From Baylisascaris procyonis (taxonomy: Eukaryota > Nematoda > Chromadorea > Rhabditida > Ascarididae): DNA of 64,000 nucleotides. Shown piece by piece: positions 11,501 to 25,500 of the stretch. The stretch lies in NCBI GenBank assembly GCA_037389465.1, contig JAZARR010000059.1, forward strand, positions 1,036,501-1,100,500, read 5' to 3'. Within the stretch, counting starts at the first letter, position 1. Every line of letters begins with the position of its first letter. Made by a program: the position numbers and the translations under genes. The notes under the pieces were generated by a model that saw only the letters and a program-made list of their open reading frames with translations, searched no databases and was not told where the DNA came from.

Positions 11501-14500
11501 CATACCACCTGCAGGCCTTGAATATTTTGGATGGTTATGGTTTCTTGCACGTGCTGTGAGATTGAGAATTTGGGAGGATTTCCCTAAGAGCTTATATTGA
11601 AAAATTAGGGTGAAGCAGGGATCATGGGATCATTGTCGAAGTTGATGTCAGCACTGGTTGACCTCAATATTTTACAGATCAAACGCAGCGGAGATCGTCT
11701 CTGAAATGCTGTCCTATCTGGAAACCGCAGACTATTCAATCAGGGAAGAAATGGTATCCGTTTCTTTTTATTTTCCTTTTCAGAGTGTCGTTACAGCATT
11801 TGTTATTGCGCAGTACGGACGAGGACGCAGCACTGCTTCTCTCTAGTGAAAATTATACTCTCCAATGTGGGAAAATGCTTCATGTTTGTTGCCTAAAGCG
11901 GAGACTTTAGATCCTCTGGTTGTTATAAAGCAAAAACCCGAAAAAGGTGGGAGTCAATCATTTTTTGAAGTGGTCAACACATTGTTCATCCGGCAGTGGT
12001 AGAAATGCTTTGTTCCCAATGCAACAGTTGAGGAAGAATACGTACGGCTGTCGATTAACTGGTGTTATGGAATATGAGTTGTTAGATTGGCCGTTTTTTA
12101 GAGCAGGAACGAGGGCGTAGTGAAATTTCAGTTCAGAAATGCTAAGAAGCATTTGACATGGCTCAGAGCATCAGTGAAGCAACGTAATCTTGTTGTGCAG
12201 TTTAAGGCTTCGGGTACTGTGAGCTTCTCAGTGTAAAGCATCAGCATGGTGCTTATTAGATTTATGATGTCATGTGAGTGAATTGTGTCACTGACATCTG
12301 CCTACCATTTGGTGAGGCTGAATATATATGTTGACAGGTACTGAGTTGGCTGCAGTGAATCGCTATATTTATCCCAGAAATATGAGCTGCTTGTTTGATT
12401 CAGCACTTCGATCAGTATAAGTCACTATTTTCCAGGATATTTTCGGTCAGGGAAAGTCTGACGTTCGAAGCGCAGCATTCTTGAACGGATTGCAGGGTGA
12501 CATTCAGAAGCAGAGTTGGTGTGTTGTGTAGATGGGGAGGGGATGTAGAAATAAGTAGTAAACAGGCTGAGCTTAATAGTTATGTGGTTTTATCTCGTTG
12601 TTTCTAAATAGTTTATTTGAGGTGCTCAAAGTGGCAATACTAGCCGAAAAGTATGCAACCGACTATACGTGGTACGTGGACGTCATACTGAAATTGATTC
12701 GAATCGCTGGCGATTATGTTTCTGAAGAGGTTTGGTATCGCGTTATTCAGATCGTCGTTAATAGAGAGGATGTGCAAGGATACGCCGCCAAGACAGTCTT
12801 TGAGGCGCTGCAGGTAAAACTTGTTCACCTTTATGCTCTGCTTCTATTATTTTTTGACAGTTATGCGTCCTCTTATAGTCAACTTTCAGTTCGCTTTTGG
12901 AACAGTTTGTTGGAGAACCTTTGGTTGTGACGATTCCGCCTAAACTCCAAGCGCTTGGGAGCAAAACTTTCACTTGTCGACCGCATGATGTATTCGTAAA
13001 GACACAAAGTGATGTAACATGGCCACCTTCAGAGGAAGCTACAAAAAACCCGTTAACGTTTCAGCACTTATTGCTTACAAGGGATTCGAGAAATCGTGCA
13101 CTGGTTTGAGGGTTTGGCCGAACACATTTGAAAATTCAACTTGCGTCATATTTGTTTAGCTGATTAGCATTGGCAGTTACGGTGATACAGTGGTCATAAA
13201 AGAAGGATAAAGAAGAGAGTTACTGTCTCTTCCTTTTGCCTTCTTGAGGAGAGTTTCACTTAAATGACTTCATGTTACTGTGCACGGATGTTTTGTCATC
13301 TTCTAACCGGTTTTCCTTCTGACATTGTCGGACACGTAATGTCGCATTATTACTTATAGCGACCTGCATGTCATGAAAATATGGTAAAGGTCGGTGGTTA
13401 TATTTTGGGCGAATTCGGCAATTTGATCGCCGGTGACATTCGTTCAAGGTATACTGTTTATTTGACATTCTCAAGATATGCTATTTATTTTTAAGTATTC
13501 CATAGTTTCTCGATTTTTAAACATTGTTCTGCCGTTATGTAAATAAACAATGCAGATCCCATGTCTATCATCCTCATTTTTTAGCTGCCTGGTCTTCTTT
13601 GAGAAAGAGAGGGGCGATCGAGCTTTCCTTGTTACTCGAAAAGTATGACAAGACAAACTTTAGGGTTAGAAATAAGGAAAGTGACAGGGAGAAAGGAAGA
13701 GCAGCAGTAGAAGAAGAGAGAAGTGTTATTACCGTAGCGCATTAGCAGTCACGGGAACCCATTTATGGCTGTTTTTTAGAGTGGCAGTAAACATTTTCCG
13801 CTGCTGCTGCCATTCTTTGTGAGTGTAAAGCGCTGAGATGTTCTCGTAACACTCCTAATTAAAACAACCGAAAAATAAAAGCTATTTGGAATAGCGTTCG
13901 CATCAAAATCTGTGCAAATCATCCGACTAAAAGGTCCATATTTTCTCTCAGAGGATTCTTATTTCCTCGTTTCCTTTCATGCATTTAACCAATATGTTCC
14001 CTCTTTTTGATATTAAACCCGTCGATATGAAGGGGCATAGAAATTGAGCAAATCAGTGAGCTTTGTTGCTGATGCAGTTTACACATTCATCATTAGTGTC
14101 ATAGGCAGTCTACTTTCGTTTCATTTCAGCCCACAGGTGCAGTTCGAATTGCTTCACAGCAAGTATCATCTATGCTCAATCGCAACAAGGTCTTTGTTGC
14201 TTTCCACTTACGTCAAGTTTTGCAACCTTTTCCCCGAAATCAAAACGACTATTCAAGAGGTCAGTTCCATATGGACATTTTTATATCCTTACAGAGTTCT
14301 ATGATTTATTTGAGTTCGGCCAGAGGTTCACCTTTTCTTACCATAGTGGTATTTCTTTCTGATTTTCAGTTCTAAGTTTTTCGCGGAGTACTTTCAGACC
14401 TCCAGTTTTTGTGCGCATGCATTTTTTGACTATCATGATTTCCTCTTCTTGTTTTCTTCTTTTTATAGGCTTCTGTCTCGATGCACATAGGAACGCAGCC

Positions 14501-15657
14501 TCACTAGAGCAGCTAATAGCGCGCAACGTCATTGGTCTGATTGCCGCTTGTAGGCGAGCATTTCCACCATTTGTTTTACATTTGGCATTAGAAATTCTTG
14601 TTTCCAGAAATCTTCGTTGCAGGTATTCCGTAACGACCATAATCTACGTAATCCGGATGCAGAGTTGCAACAGCGTGCAGTTGAATATCTGCAGCTGTCT
14701 CGCATTGCTTCGCCTGATGTTTTGGCAACCGTGCGTTTCTACTTGCTTTTTGTGATTTAGCCACGCGGACTTTTTTTTTTTGCTCTCCTCTCACTCCCTT
14801 CCATTTCACTTCTTAGAACAACCTTCGTTTTACCACACGAAGGCTTTGTTTTTGGCATAGTCCCGAAAGACACGAATTAACTATTAAACTTTATTTGCAT
14901 GTCGCACCTGGAAAATAAGTTTGCATAAGTTTTCGGTGATCATTAGCTAGTATAATTACGCCTTTGCTAGGCAGCTCAAAAATGCAATTGCTTTCCCGTT
15001 AACTTTCTATTTTTTATGATATCGTTCTTTGGATTTTTTTTTTCACACTTCCTCCCCCTTCCCATCACATACTGACACCGTGACTACGGCAATGCATTCT
15101 TTAATTTCGTGAGGAAGATGAGCACTACTTCACACTAGAAAGGGAAGAAGAAATGACATCGTTAAAGTTCTCGATCGATACACCACGGTTTTTTTCCTAT
15201 ACAGGCCGAATTGCATTTGTTTGTTTATTAAGGTGTTCTAATGTTCGATATGCGGCACATGATATCTCATATAAACGCATTTATTGCTGAACAGTTGTTG
15301 GTTTGTCCTCAAAATCGATCTCAGACACAACTGGTGGTACAGCAATCTTTTTTCGAATTTCACTGAGTTCCAGCTGGATAATAGAACATCGGTTCCTGAG
15401 TAATAGAGGTAAACGCCGAATTATGTCTTTCGTAGAAAAATTGGTAGGAATCAGGAATTTTTTTTTTCAAAATAGTTCTCTGAGTGGGAGAAACAGTGAT
15501 CTGTGAAGCTTAACTTCAGATTCTGGAAGAGATGCCGCCTTTCCCGGAGAAAGAGAGCTCATTGCTGGCGAAGCTTAAAAAGTCGAAACCTCGTGTGGAA
15601 GAGCTGGAAAACCAAAGTGCTGAGAAGAAGCAGCGGCCAGTCGCTGTAATGAGCCAA
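5523..15657 (+). other. apa-2: AP-2 alpha trunk domain (helical solenoid), exons 1-14
   Basis: Residues 1-649 form the adaptin_N alpha-solenoid that packs with beta2, mu2 and sigma2. The basic patch QKKKYVCK (Lys54-Lys56, Tyr57) matches the PIP2-binding lysines 55-57 of vertebrate alpha, offset by one because the N-terminus is one residue shorter. Other near-invariant blocks are [19 protein letters not shown] (exon 6), [12 protein letters not shown] (exon 7), [19 protein letters not shown] (exon 8) and [17 protein letters not shown] (exon 10). Exon 11 reads GDIRS where vertebrates have GDPRS. The trunk ends with [19 protein letters not shown] in exon 14. Confidence 0.92.
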
Positions 15658-18600
15658 GTGAGACTCCTGTCTTATGTTGCCCCTGTTTTGAAGCTTGAGA
15701 TCATGCTTGAAGATTTGGAGAATTGTATAGTCGCAATAACCAGTTTTTGTCTGCTGCATTGGTATTACGATCATAGCTAAGACATTATTTTATCCATTCC
15801 TGATTGCTAAATGGAATAAGTTCCGATCTTGAGCTACCGAAAATATAGGTCATTCTGCTAAAGTGTCGAGGGGTCAGGTCGGCAACATTCGATCTAGAGT
15901 CACGGCGTTTTGGTCGAGTTGTATGGTAGCAAGCCTCAGATAGAGCCTCAGATAAACTCGTGGTTCATGTTCTTACATTATGCACTGTTTGCTTGAACGC
16001 TACTTTTTTGCGGCTCGCGTCTGAATAGTTGACTCTGGAAGCGGTTGCAATCTTTTGATAATGAATGTGCGGTCTGCTACGCTTAATCTCCGCTCTTCCT
16101 TTCTCTATCTCTTTCTTTGAGCTTAGCCATGCACTGATCTGTGATCGGGAAGTAAAGTGGGAAATGATCTTGGATTTAAAGCTGATCGCATCCCTCAGGA
16201 GATGCTGATGTTTGAAAGACTTTGCTAGGTTATATATACTGCGTAGTCATTTGCCGCGCCGTTTGATGAGCTAGGCGAGTGTTTTAATATTCGCATTTGT
16301 GCAGTCTTATTCTCATCGAGATGCATCATCATATTTTGCAAGAAAAGCATTGAAAACTTAGGAAACATCCGAATTAATCTTGATCCGATTGTATAGCCAA
16401 CTTGGATTTGTGCTTGTTTTACTTTTTTTAATTCGTTCTTCAAACTTCAGTGTAATCAAATTGCACTGCAAAACAATGCGTTTTGCTGTGGAAATTGATT
16501 TGATCATCTTTTATGGTACAGAACTGATTCATTGTGGTGGGACATCCGATCCCTTAGACAAGTATGCAGCAGTTGTATTAAGGATGATAAACGCATATCG
16601 GGACAACTTCTCGACATCACTTCAAATTCCGATTCGAGCGCTTTGGTGGATATTTTCGGTGCTCCGTCAGCGAATTCTGTTACCACAAATGGGTTACCTT
16701 GTGTGGCTTCGGCTAATGGCGAACCTCATGTCGATAATTACCCAGACGTACTCAAGTGAGTCGATTCCTATAGGCGTTTTTTGCGCTGTCCCGATTGTAG
16801 ATACCTCGAAACGTCGATACTAAGCCTCGCTGTTCTCCTCTTGATATTATCTGATTTTTGTTGATATATTGAGATGTACAAGTCTGCACCTTTGGGAAAT
16901 ATTACTACCCACAGCAAGAGGTCGCTAAAATACGCTCCCCAAAAAGTGTTCAGATCCCCAGCCGCTCTCTCTTTCTCTCGCAAATAGCCTTTCACACCAG
17001 CTTTCCCCTTTCTTTTTGCAAAGTAACCATTTTTCTAAAGTTTTTCACTTATAACCTCCTCCTGATTCACTGCTGATTTTTAACTTGAGTTTGGCTTTTG
17101 CAAGTTAGTGCGGCAAGTTTTTAATCATTTGAAGTGAATGGTTGAACCATTGTCATTATTGTAGGTTGTTTTTTTTTGTTTGTTGAATAGTGGGCGAGAG
17201 GGGGGGGGGGTTAGAGGGTGAAGCAATAATGTCGGCTTGTGTGGTACTCTTCAAAGTTTGAGTTGATTTCATGCAATCTTAGGATATGCAAAAAATGTTT
17301 AAGGAGAGCGTTGTTCATTTGACGTGGATTCAGATTTGTGACGAAGACAAATGGTGTTCTTTATGAGGACGCGGTCATTCAGATAGGATATAAACTCGAG
17401 ACACGTGCCAATCTGGCTCGTCTCGGAATGTTTTATGGTAACAAAATGAATAACGCGTTCACTGAATTCTATCCTTCAGTGTCCTGCCCTGGAGCACTCT
17501 CGTCACAGCTTATTGTCCAGGTGAGCGTCTTTCATCTTCCGCCTGATTATTTTGATGGAGATTTCTGTTGCATTAGATGAAGCGTTCTTTTCTGCAGTTG
17601 TTTTAGAGTTCTAATATTATCTAACAGTTTGTTCTTGTTTGTGTTTATAATTTTTGAGCCGGAAGTTGTTCTTTTCGATTATTCCAATGGCACTTTTATT
17701 CCAAATATGTTAATTGAAAATGTATATGTTTCTTTTCGATTTCTTGTCAGGATACTCTATTAAAGAATGCATTGTTTTAAACTTTTATCTTTTTATGGCG
17801 CTGTGTTATGCATCTTTCGCGCTTTCCCTAGCATATACCGGCGCCTGGTATGTAAACGGCTTTATGCATCGGCCTTCTTGTCGAGTTAAGAGCGTTTCTG
17901 AATATTTCTCTCGTGAAATTACCTTAGAGAAAGAGAAGCTTGAATGTAACACTCAAAAGATTTGCTGCTCAGATTTGTAATGTTAATTGCGAATAGGCGA
18001 TCATAGAAGATGTGTAGTACATCAAAAAATAGCAGCATTTATTCATGCTAGTGGCATTATGCAATATTATGAGATATAAGCGTATTGAGTGGTTTTTATG
18101 AGTATTCAAAGGTCGTATTTTATAGTGCAAACCGGTGGACAGTATCATAACGGGCGGATCGCAGGTGCAGCAGTTGGTCAATTTTGTATGCGAACACGAA
18201 TTCAGCAAGAACCCTTTGCTTCATCTTGCTTTCAAATTCGCGTTCGTTTTTGCCTTTCCCATTCTTTTTCTACGGGATTTCCCTCCAAACCCCTTGCAGT
18301 CCTCGATTTTATATTAGACTGCAGGAATTAATTTCCAGATGAGTTTCTTTAATGAAATTTTAGAGTGGAATTGAGTGCTTTATTAGCGAAAGTCTCATAA
18401 ATTCTCAACGTTTGGCCCATTACCTCAATTTTGATAAATAGTCGTGTGATAGCCAACTCAGAAATTTTATGCGAATCAACACCTTGTTGCAACGTAAAAC
18501 TGGCGAGCATATACCACTTTCCTAAGAAATTTGGATGTTTGCATATGATTGGAAGCACGTTCGACTTGCCATTCCTTGTTAAATCGTTTTTTTTTTGATG

Positions 18601-21600
18601 AAAGGTTCACTGATCGCTGTTATTGACCCTAACAGCCATGCCGTTTGCTTGACAGAATTGCTTTTACAATGATAGTTGTGCAACCCAATACTCGACCTTC
18701 ATTCTGTCTGTTTGGTGATCCGGGGTGGGACTTGTCCATTACAGCTTCCTGCCAAGTGGTAAAACGTTTATAACGCACTCTGTAGTAATAAATTGGAGGC
18801 GATATGACCGAAGTAACGAATTCAGCAACTCGAACAGAGCACATGTCGCGGGATTACAGAAATTAAACGAATTGCGAGTAGGAATCGTGTGTTATCCATG
18901 TTGCCCTCCAGATTCTTCGCCAACGTTTTCATTTCTTCCATAACTTAAATGTGTTTCCTGTAGAAAAAGGTTCGATAACAAGAGAGGTGCAAAACTTCCA
19001 ATATTCGATCACCACAACATACCGGAATTCCATAAAAAATGCCTTAAATTCACCTGTATCATGCTGGCGGCAGTGCGGATGTTTGAGTGCTGCTTATTTT
19101 AAGGGAAAACGATGCGTTTCAACTGAATCATACATCCGTAATTTCTTTGCATCAGATCGCTCAATAACCGAATACAGATCCGAGTAATGCACTTAAATCA
19201 TAAATATTAGAGATAATCTTTGACATGAGAGTGTATTGATTTCACAGCTTTTATTCAGTGATTGCAATTTAAGGGATTTGAACGGTCGCCAGCAATCGTT
19301 TGACAAGACGTTTGCTCTACCTATCTTCGTGAACAAATTCTTCGAACCAACCGATATGACCTCCGAGCAATTTTTCTCTCGTTGGAAACAACTAGCACAG
19401 TACGTTTATAATATCTCAATGCTGTGAATAGGGCTGCGAGTATCAGCAACGAGTGTGCGTGGGTAACGCAATTGCAAAACGATTTGCGTGATGATTAATA
19501 AGAAGTAGGGGGATTACGTTTTGCTTAGATATCCGATTTGACTGTATTTCCTGATGTTTGAAAGTTTGTAAAAGGAAATTTGGAGTGTTTTTAGTCCCTC
19601 TGTGGCAAACTTAAAGCTATTTTGAGCAATATCAGGGGTATAGTGGCGGATCGCCGATTATGAATTCTTCAGCGAGTATGAAATGATGCGGTCCTTGTCA
19701 AAAAAGCACTCAAGTGAAAGTCAAACACAGACAGCTTAGGCATTGGTTGCTAAACAAGATAGGCAGTATGTCGGATCTAATATATTAAGCGAGGGGAGGG
19801 AGAAGGAAAAGACACTGTTGGTAAAGGAAAATTTTGCGATCTGAAGAGTGTGAGTACGGATTTGTTTAGGCCATATCTTTATTTTAGCGGTCACATGCGT
19901 TTCTGCTTGTTTTCCCCACTTTATGGTTTTTCTCTCACCGTTTTATTTATCCTTCTCACAACTGATTTGAATGCTGCTGTAGACATTGTCGCTTAATTTG
20001 CATTTCTAGCTTTTTGACAAAGCAGTTGCCGCAAAGTTTGTTTCCAAATTTACTGCTTCAGTAATTGTAAGCATTATCCTCACCCTTTCGTTATCTTCGG
20101 TTTAACATGCAGAAATCGTAGAGATGAGCCCATAAATATTAATTCTCGTTGATCCATTATTTTCTGGATCATCTCTCGAAAAGTGCATTTCATTTCAAAA
20201 TTCTATAAAGACAACGAATGCTCGCGTTTTTGCGAGAGTGATAAACTACAGAGTTGTGCACAGATATGCTCAGCATTTACTTGCATATTGTTCGACGAGC
20301 AAATCTACTGCAATGAAGACTTCCCAGGGTTATTGTGGACATCGCTCTGGAATTTGTCAGAAGTGTTCATTAAACGTTTTTGTCTTGAGTCCTTACAGAA
20401 CGGTCCTTTTTCCTCGTCGTTTGGGAAGGGGAGGTACAAAAATGCCGTTGAGAGTTTTATGGCGGAAGAAAACTGAACACGCTGAGAAGTAATGCCGACG
20501 TTGTGCACACGTGGCGGTAGAAATAGCAAAGTGAATAAATTTGACACCTATGTGCCTCCGAAGAGGCAGAATACACTAAAAGGAAAATGAGAGTCAATCG
20601 GGAGCATTTACAGTTTTTTTTATCGGAAAACCTTTAAAGTATGCTCGGATGTCTTCTTCTGTGAAAGTTGGAGACGGTTTAAAAACTTTCGAATGCCACC
20701 TTAAAAGGTTAAAGAAGCCTCCCCATATTGAGTTTTTGCTCCAACGCATTACTACAATTGATTGCTGGATTTTTAACTGTGGTTGTTGTGCAGAGAAATC
20801 GTTTTTGTTGTTTTAGAAAGTTTTAGTTACAGTAAAATTGTCTCACCGTATAACAGCGGAGTTAGTTATCTTAATTCATTCATCGATGAGTACAGCTCGA
20901 GTTAAAGTGCGCAAACAGGATAGAGACTTCACATTGCGTTTCTGTAAGACAAAAAACTGCGGCTATGTAAGCTTTTGATGAAGGAATTTGCGTAGGAATC
21001 TATCTGATTTTGCGAAGTGTAGAAGGGGAATATTGTATTTATTTTAACGGTGCGCTTTCAAGTTATGGTATAAATGGCAGCCAGAAATATCGCTACTGAC
21101 TTAAGGTTTTACATTTTGTTTCAGACCGGCGCAAGAGAGTCAGAAAATCTTCGCAGCCAAGATGCCTATGGATTCCGAACAGATAAAGGCTAAAGTGAGT
21201 TTCTGCTTAATGAATTTAACATCCAGCTGCGCAGCCTTTGCGTGTTCTTGTATCACGTTTTTCTTCTCTGTTTTTAATTGTTGCCTTCATTTTCGAATAT
21301 TTTCTGTTTTGCTGCACCAGCCTTATGCATTAGTGCCTTTTTCGGTCGAATTCATCTGCGCACGATTTCTTCTTTTAATTTGCCAACTCTGGTTTTTTGG
21401 TTTAATTACTAGCCCATTCATTAATAGTTAGGGTAAAAGGAAACCACGGTTTATAATCCTCGGCTTTTGTGGTGGAATTTTTCTCGAATAGTCTGTACTT
21501 AATGGTCCGTATCACAAATAGACGTTATAGTCTGGGTAAAAGGGTCTAATCACGGCACTTATCGCTGACAGAGAAAACTCGATAAAATTGCAGCTGAATG

Positions 21601-22527
21601 GTGTTGGGTCGAAACTGCTTCATGATGTAGACCCGAATCCCGAAAATTTTGTCTCTGCTGGCATTATAAATACGAAGGCTCAGCAGATCGGAACGCTGAT
21701 TCGACTTGAGCCAAATAAGCAAGCCAAAGTGAGTGAACATACTTGCCATTTCAGACCCAAACATTTTTTTGTGTGAGTTTAAGTTGTTTTGCATCTTAAG
21801 AAAAAGAATGGAGTGGAATACCGAGTTTAAACGGCAGTCTATAACGGCATTGAATTGCATTTCTTTATCGCATCCAATGATGGTGTATTTTGGGCATCTA
21901 AAGAACAAGCTGATTTCATTTATATTGGTCAGAATCATTTTTATGCAGAAAGTTGAGTTTGACCTTACGCTCTAATATGATGGTAGGTAATGTTGACGAA
22001 GGAGAAGAGATGTATTGTTTTTCTTCACTTCTCCCCCGTTGGTGGCAACCGTCAGTTGCCGTCATATCACTGCACAGCAATTCGATAAAATTGTTCTGAA
22101 GAATGATGCACTTATTGCCTTGCCGTTAGCAGGGAAATTGTGCGATAATGACTACTTACTTAGTGAGTGTACTTCAAGGTCCATTTTAAGTGGGTTATAG
22201 AAGGCAGCATATCGTTTTCCTTCACGGCTCAGCAGCAGAAAGTTTTGAAAAGGCTCAACCTGCTCAAAAAATATCTTATGGGATCAAGCACCTTCATAGC
22301 AACATTAACTCAACTTATTGAGATATTGCTTCCCATAAAAGATGTTTCTTCTCAGACGGCACTTGGTTTATTCAGCTTAGCTTAAGTGGCAACTCAACAA
22401 CTTTGTATGTTCTGTGCTCCTTACAATTACTAAATAAATGGAGTTGAAGATGTATCGATTGACAATCCGCAGTTCTCGGGATACTGTGGCCAACTACCTC
22501 TGTGAGTTGTTATCGGAGCAGTTCTGA
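5523..22527 (+). CDS. apa-2: AP-2 complex subunit alpha (alpha-adaptin), 21 exons
   Basis: Large subunit of the AP-2 heterotetramer, which links clathrin, cargo and PIP2 in endocytosis at the plasma membrane. Inferred exons: 5523-5655, 6463-6605, 7374-7567, 8273-8402, 9271-9372, 10331-10439, 10531-10774, 11082-11240, 11678-11753, 12622-12813, 13360-13448, 14130-14259, 14623-14730, 15520-15657, 16583-16755, 17334-17520, 18126-18241, 19259-19399, 21125-21194, 21594-21728, 22450-22527. They join in phase to 948 residues plus TGA; animal alpha-adaptins are about 920-980. The start is the conserved MPAV..GDGMRGL N-terminus and the end is LCELLSEQF. Introns run from 91 bp to about 1.7 kb. Least certain are the left end of exon 15 in the variable hinge, and the acceptors of exon 17 (TATAG|TGC) and exon 21 (GAAG|ATG). 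Close identity to vertebrate alpha-adaptin along the whole length makes the family assignment firm. Confidence 0.95.
8666..8686 (+). repeat. Poly-G tract
   Basis: Twenty of twenty-one bases are G, interrupted by one C at 8671, inside an AP-2 alpha intron. Shorter G or C runs occur at about 10177-10189, 17199-17210 and 40939-40949, all within introns. Such runs are prone to length errors in assembly. Confidence 0.9.
16583..16755 (+). other. apa-2: AP-2 alpha hinge exon (exon 15)
   Basis: Residues 650-707 form a low-conservation linker between trunk and ear, rich in Ser, Asn, Asp and Pro ([18 protein letters not shown]...). The frame is fixed on the right by the phase-2 junction that recreates VLKFVTKTNG. 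On the left the only phase-0 acceptor I found is TTGTATTAAG|GAT. Upstream AGs at 16521 and nearby are out of phase with exon 14. A small additional hinge exon between 15658 and 16582 cannot be excluded. The linker is shorter than in vertebrate alpha-adaptin. Confidence 0.6.
17334..22527 (+). other. apa-2: AP-2 alpha appendage (ear) domain, exons 16-21
   Basis: Residues 708-948 form the beta-sandwich plus platform that recruits accessory proteins carrying DPF/DPW and FxDxF motifs. The sandwich begins [19 protein letters not shown]. In the platform, [12 protein letters not shown] keeps Phe846 and Trp850, equivalent to mouse Phe836 and Trp840 of the binding pocket. [13 protein letters not shown] and IRLEPN are also kept. 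Exon 19 is only 70 bp. The exon 17/18 junction (TTCGC|GTTCGT ... TTCAG|T) restores AFKFADCNLRDL; the other nearby AG, at 19247-19248, breaks the frame. Confidence 0.9.
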
Positions 22528-25500
22528 GAGTCGCGCTCATCACCAAGTTTGGTTGGCCAGGTGACCGGCCGCTGTTTCCAATTCGGGAGTATCATATCTT
22601 CCTATCGTTCCGTTCCGTACTATTCTGTTGAGGCCAGCTGTTTTAGTGCCGTATTGGTTCTTGCTTGTTTCTGAACAGTTTATTTGGGAGCATGAATGAG
22701 GAAAGAATTTCTGGCTGTCAACTAATGTTCAGATGCCATAAAATAACAGAAATCTCATTCATAAACCGGGCAGAGTTGTTTCGTGCTATATTGCTGCAAT
22801 GGAAATTTCGGTGAGGGGATGTTTCTATGAGCATAAGAGCCACGAAAGATTCATGTTGTATTGCCAAGGATAGCTTGCCCTGGTCCGAATGCATTTAACG
22901 ATTATGTCGCACACAACGTTCCCATTTCGTGCCTCCCAGTTATTACGACATGTTTGAGAATGTATAAGCTATTCGCTTAGAGCGTTTCTTTTTTTCGGGA
23001 TCATAGGCAAAAAGAACGAAGATCTCATGCAAAGATAGTTGGCGGGTTATAGTTGCATTCTCGTGTTAGAAAAAAAGATACCGAAGTGAATACACATTAG
23101 TGTTTATCTTTCGGTTTCCTTTAATTTCTCACATCCGAAAGAACTTCACAGAAAATCAGATCTACGATGATCGAAATTCTTCCTGATTCACTTGAATTTT
23201 TGAAGTGCGAAGTAACCGCAAAGCGATCAACGAGTATTTTGACACGGATAGGCAACTGGTAGCTAAGAGAGCATGGGTATATTGTCCTCTTTGCGATCGT
23301 GACGGTTGAGATTAAAATGCAACTGCTTATCACACACGTTGCATTTCAACCGTTTTATTTATTTATTTTTTGAAGTGGAAAATGCGTAGAATGTATATTA
23401 AATAAATTGTCGATGGTTTTGGAGAATGAATGGTGCTTGTCATTGATACTTATTTCATTTGAACAACACTTTTACAAAATAGCTTTTTTTTTATCGAAAA
23501 TGAGTCATTCGATTGGTGAAGGAAAAACTTTTAGCTAACAAGTTTTTTGCTTCGTTTCGAATTTATTTTCTCTTGTAATTCATAAGAGACGATAAGACGA
23601 ACTTGTATTCTGCGTTGTGTTCATCGAGGTGATTCATTATTGCAATAAGTCACTATATCCTTATTATAATTTGTTGCTTGGATTCCAAAGAAAAGAGGGG
23701 ATAATGAGTTTTTTGGTATGAACAAAACGAAGAGGGTTTTATTGAAAGTGTTTTTCTTTGAAGTCATTTGAATTGAGATCGCAGTTGTGATAAACGAAAA
23801 CATCAGCATCGCCCTCTTTGTTAAAGGTTTGAGATTACAAAACGATATTTGATATGTCTAATTGATTCAGTCCTTAAATATAGAATAACGTCGATGAGTG
23901 AATGCAACGTTTTTATGTTGATGTGTACGTGTTGTGCTTGTTGTTTTCTTATTTGTATCGATGTGTTTGCTACTCTCAACATTTTTGGAGTGGAATCAAT
24001 GCGCTATCGCTTATATCATTCCATTATACGATAGATTACGCATGCGAATCAAGCATAATCTCGCACGTTTTTAGTATTTATTCGTCACTTCCATAAATTG
24101 CTCTACGCTTTGTGTTTCATATAGTAATTTTGTGATAAACATTGTGCTGCTGAGTGTGCGTATGAAATTCTCAACATTCTACTTGGAAAAAGCATAAGTA
24201 ATAATAAAAATAAAAACACTATAAGGCTGCTAAATGAATTATATTTGAATGGGAGGAGTACCGATATGAATGGATGCTATATTCTTCGCCTAAGCGAGTA
24301 TATTGCATTGCGTAAAAACCACTCTCGACAACGAAACACTTTTTTCATTGACCGATTTCTCATTTGTAACTGTTGAAGGGGTGCGATTCGGAATGTTTTC
24401 TATTTGGTAGCAGAGGTAAGTGTGATGCCTGACTACCTCTGAACCAGAAAGCAGTTCGTCTCTTTATTGTGCTCATTGGGTTAGAAGTCATTTGTTGATG
24501 ACGCTGTCTTTTCTAGGAAACGAGATTGCCCTTTCAGATATTAGGCTTGTGCTCATTGTAATTCCTCGTACATGCAGCAGAATTGGCTAATGACCTGTGA
24601 AACCCTCATGAGGCGGTAATGGCCGAATGTCAATCGTGGGGTGCAGTTAGTGGGAGATGGACACTAAAACGGCGCGCTGAATTTGATATCTGCGAAAGGG
24701 AGAAAGTTGGCAATGAATGCCGGTGTTTTCAGAAAGTGGATTGCAGCAAACAGGTAGGTAGGCCCTAAAAGAAATAAAAATTTGTAGGCCGTAAAAGAAA
24801 TTTAAAAAACATTTGGAAACCTCGAAAAATTTCTAAAAAACATCTGAAAGAACGAAATTTCAGAGGCGATAGTTGAATCTTTTCATAATTAAAAGTCATC
24901 CATTATTAGCAACGTTAAGCCAAATTTTAATTTCTCCCTACCTGAAGTCATCTTTGACAACTTCACACGTTAACATTCCCCAAAGTAGTAGCTGGCAATT
25001 TGATGGCAGAAATTAGTAGTGATCGAAGAACTTTTCATGGAGGTACATGCTGATGTGCGCTTCGAGACGTCGAACACGTCAGGTATTCAAGAACGGAAAA
25101 TATTTCTCTGTATATGCATCGATATGTGGGCAGGAATTCTGTCAGCTTTGGTCATAAAGAGCCAAATTGATGGATATGATATGTCCTGTCAATCGTAGTA
25201 ATACTGCGAAGCAGTAGACAAAAACAGCCTAGGTTGATGTACGGAATGGCACTGCTAGTGTTGCATTTGGCTGTTGTTTACCAATTCGGCGCCCAGTACA
25301 ATTTTTTCGATGTTGTTCGCATCACGTAGGTGAAGGCAGTGCATGTCGAATTTGATTGCTGAACAAAGAAGCGTTTTGCAAGCGAAGCATGCAGTAAACG
25401 TAAACGAGATCGCACTCAATTATGGTGGAGTACAACCGAAGACGTAAACAACCAACGACGTAGCCGACGTTTTCGTATGGTAATCGATAGAGGCGTCCGG

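Noticed and set aside
20183..20492. Open frames of 97 and 84 codons in AP-2 alpha intron 18
   Set aside because: Two frames overlap, no motif is recognised, and exons 18 and 19 join correctly without them.
22015..22385. Open frames between AP-2 alpha exons 20 and 21
   Set aside because: They are not in phase as added exons. Exon 20 joins directly to the conserved MYRLTIR C-terminal exon.
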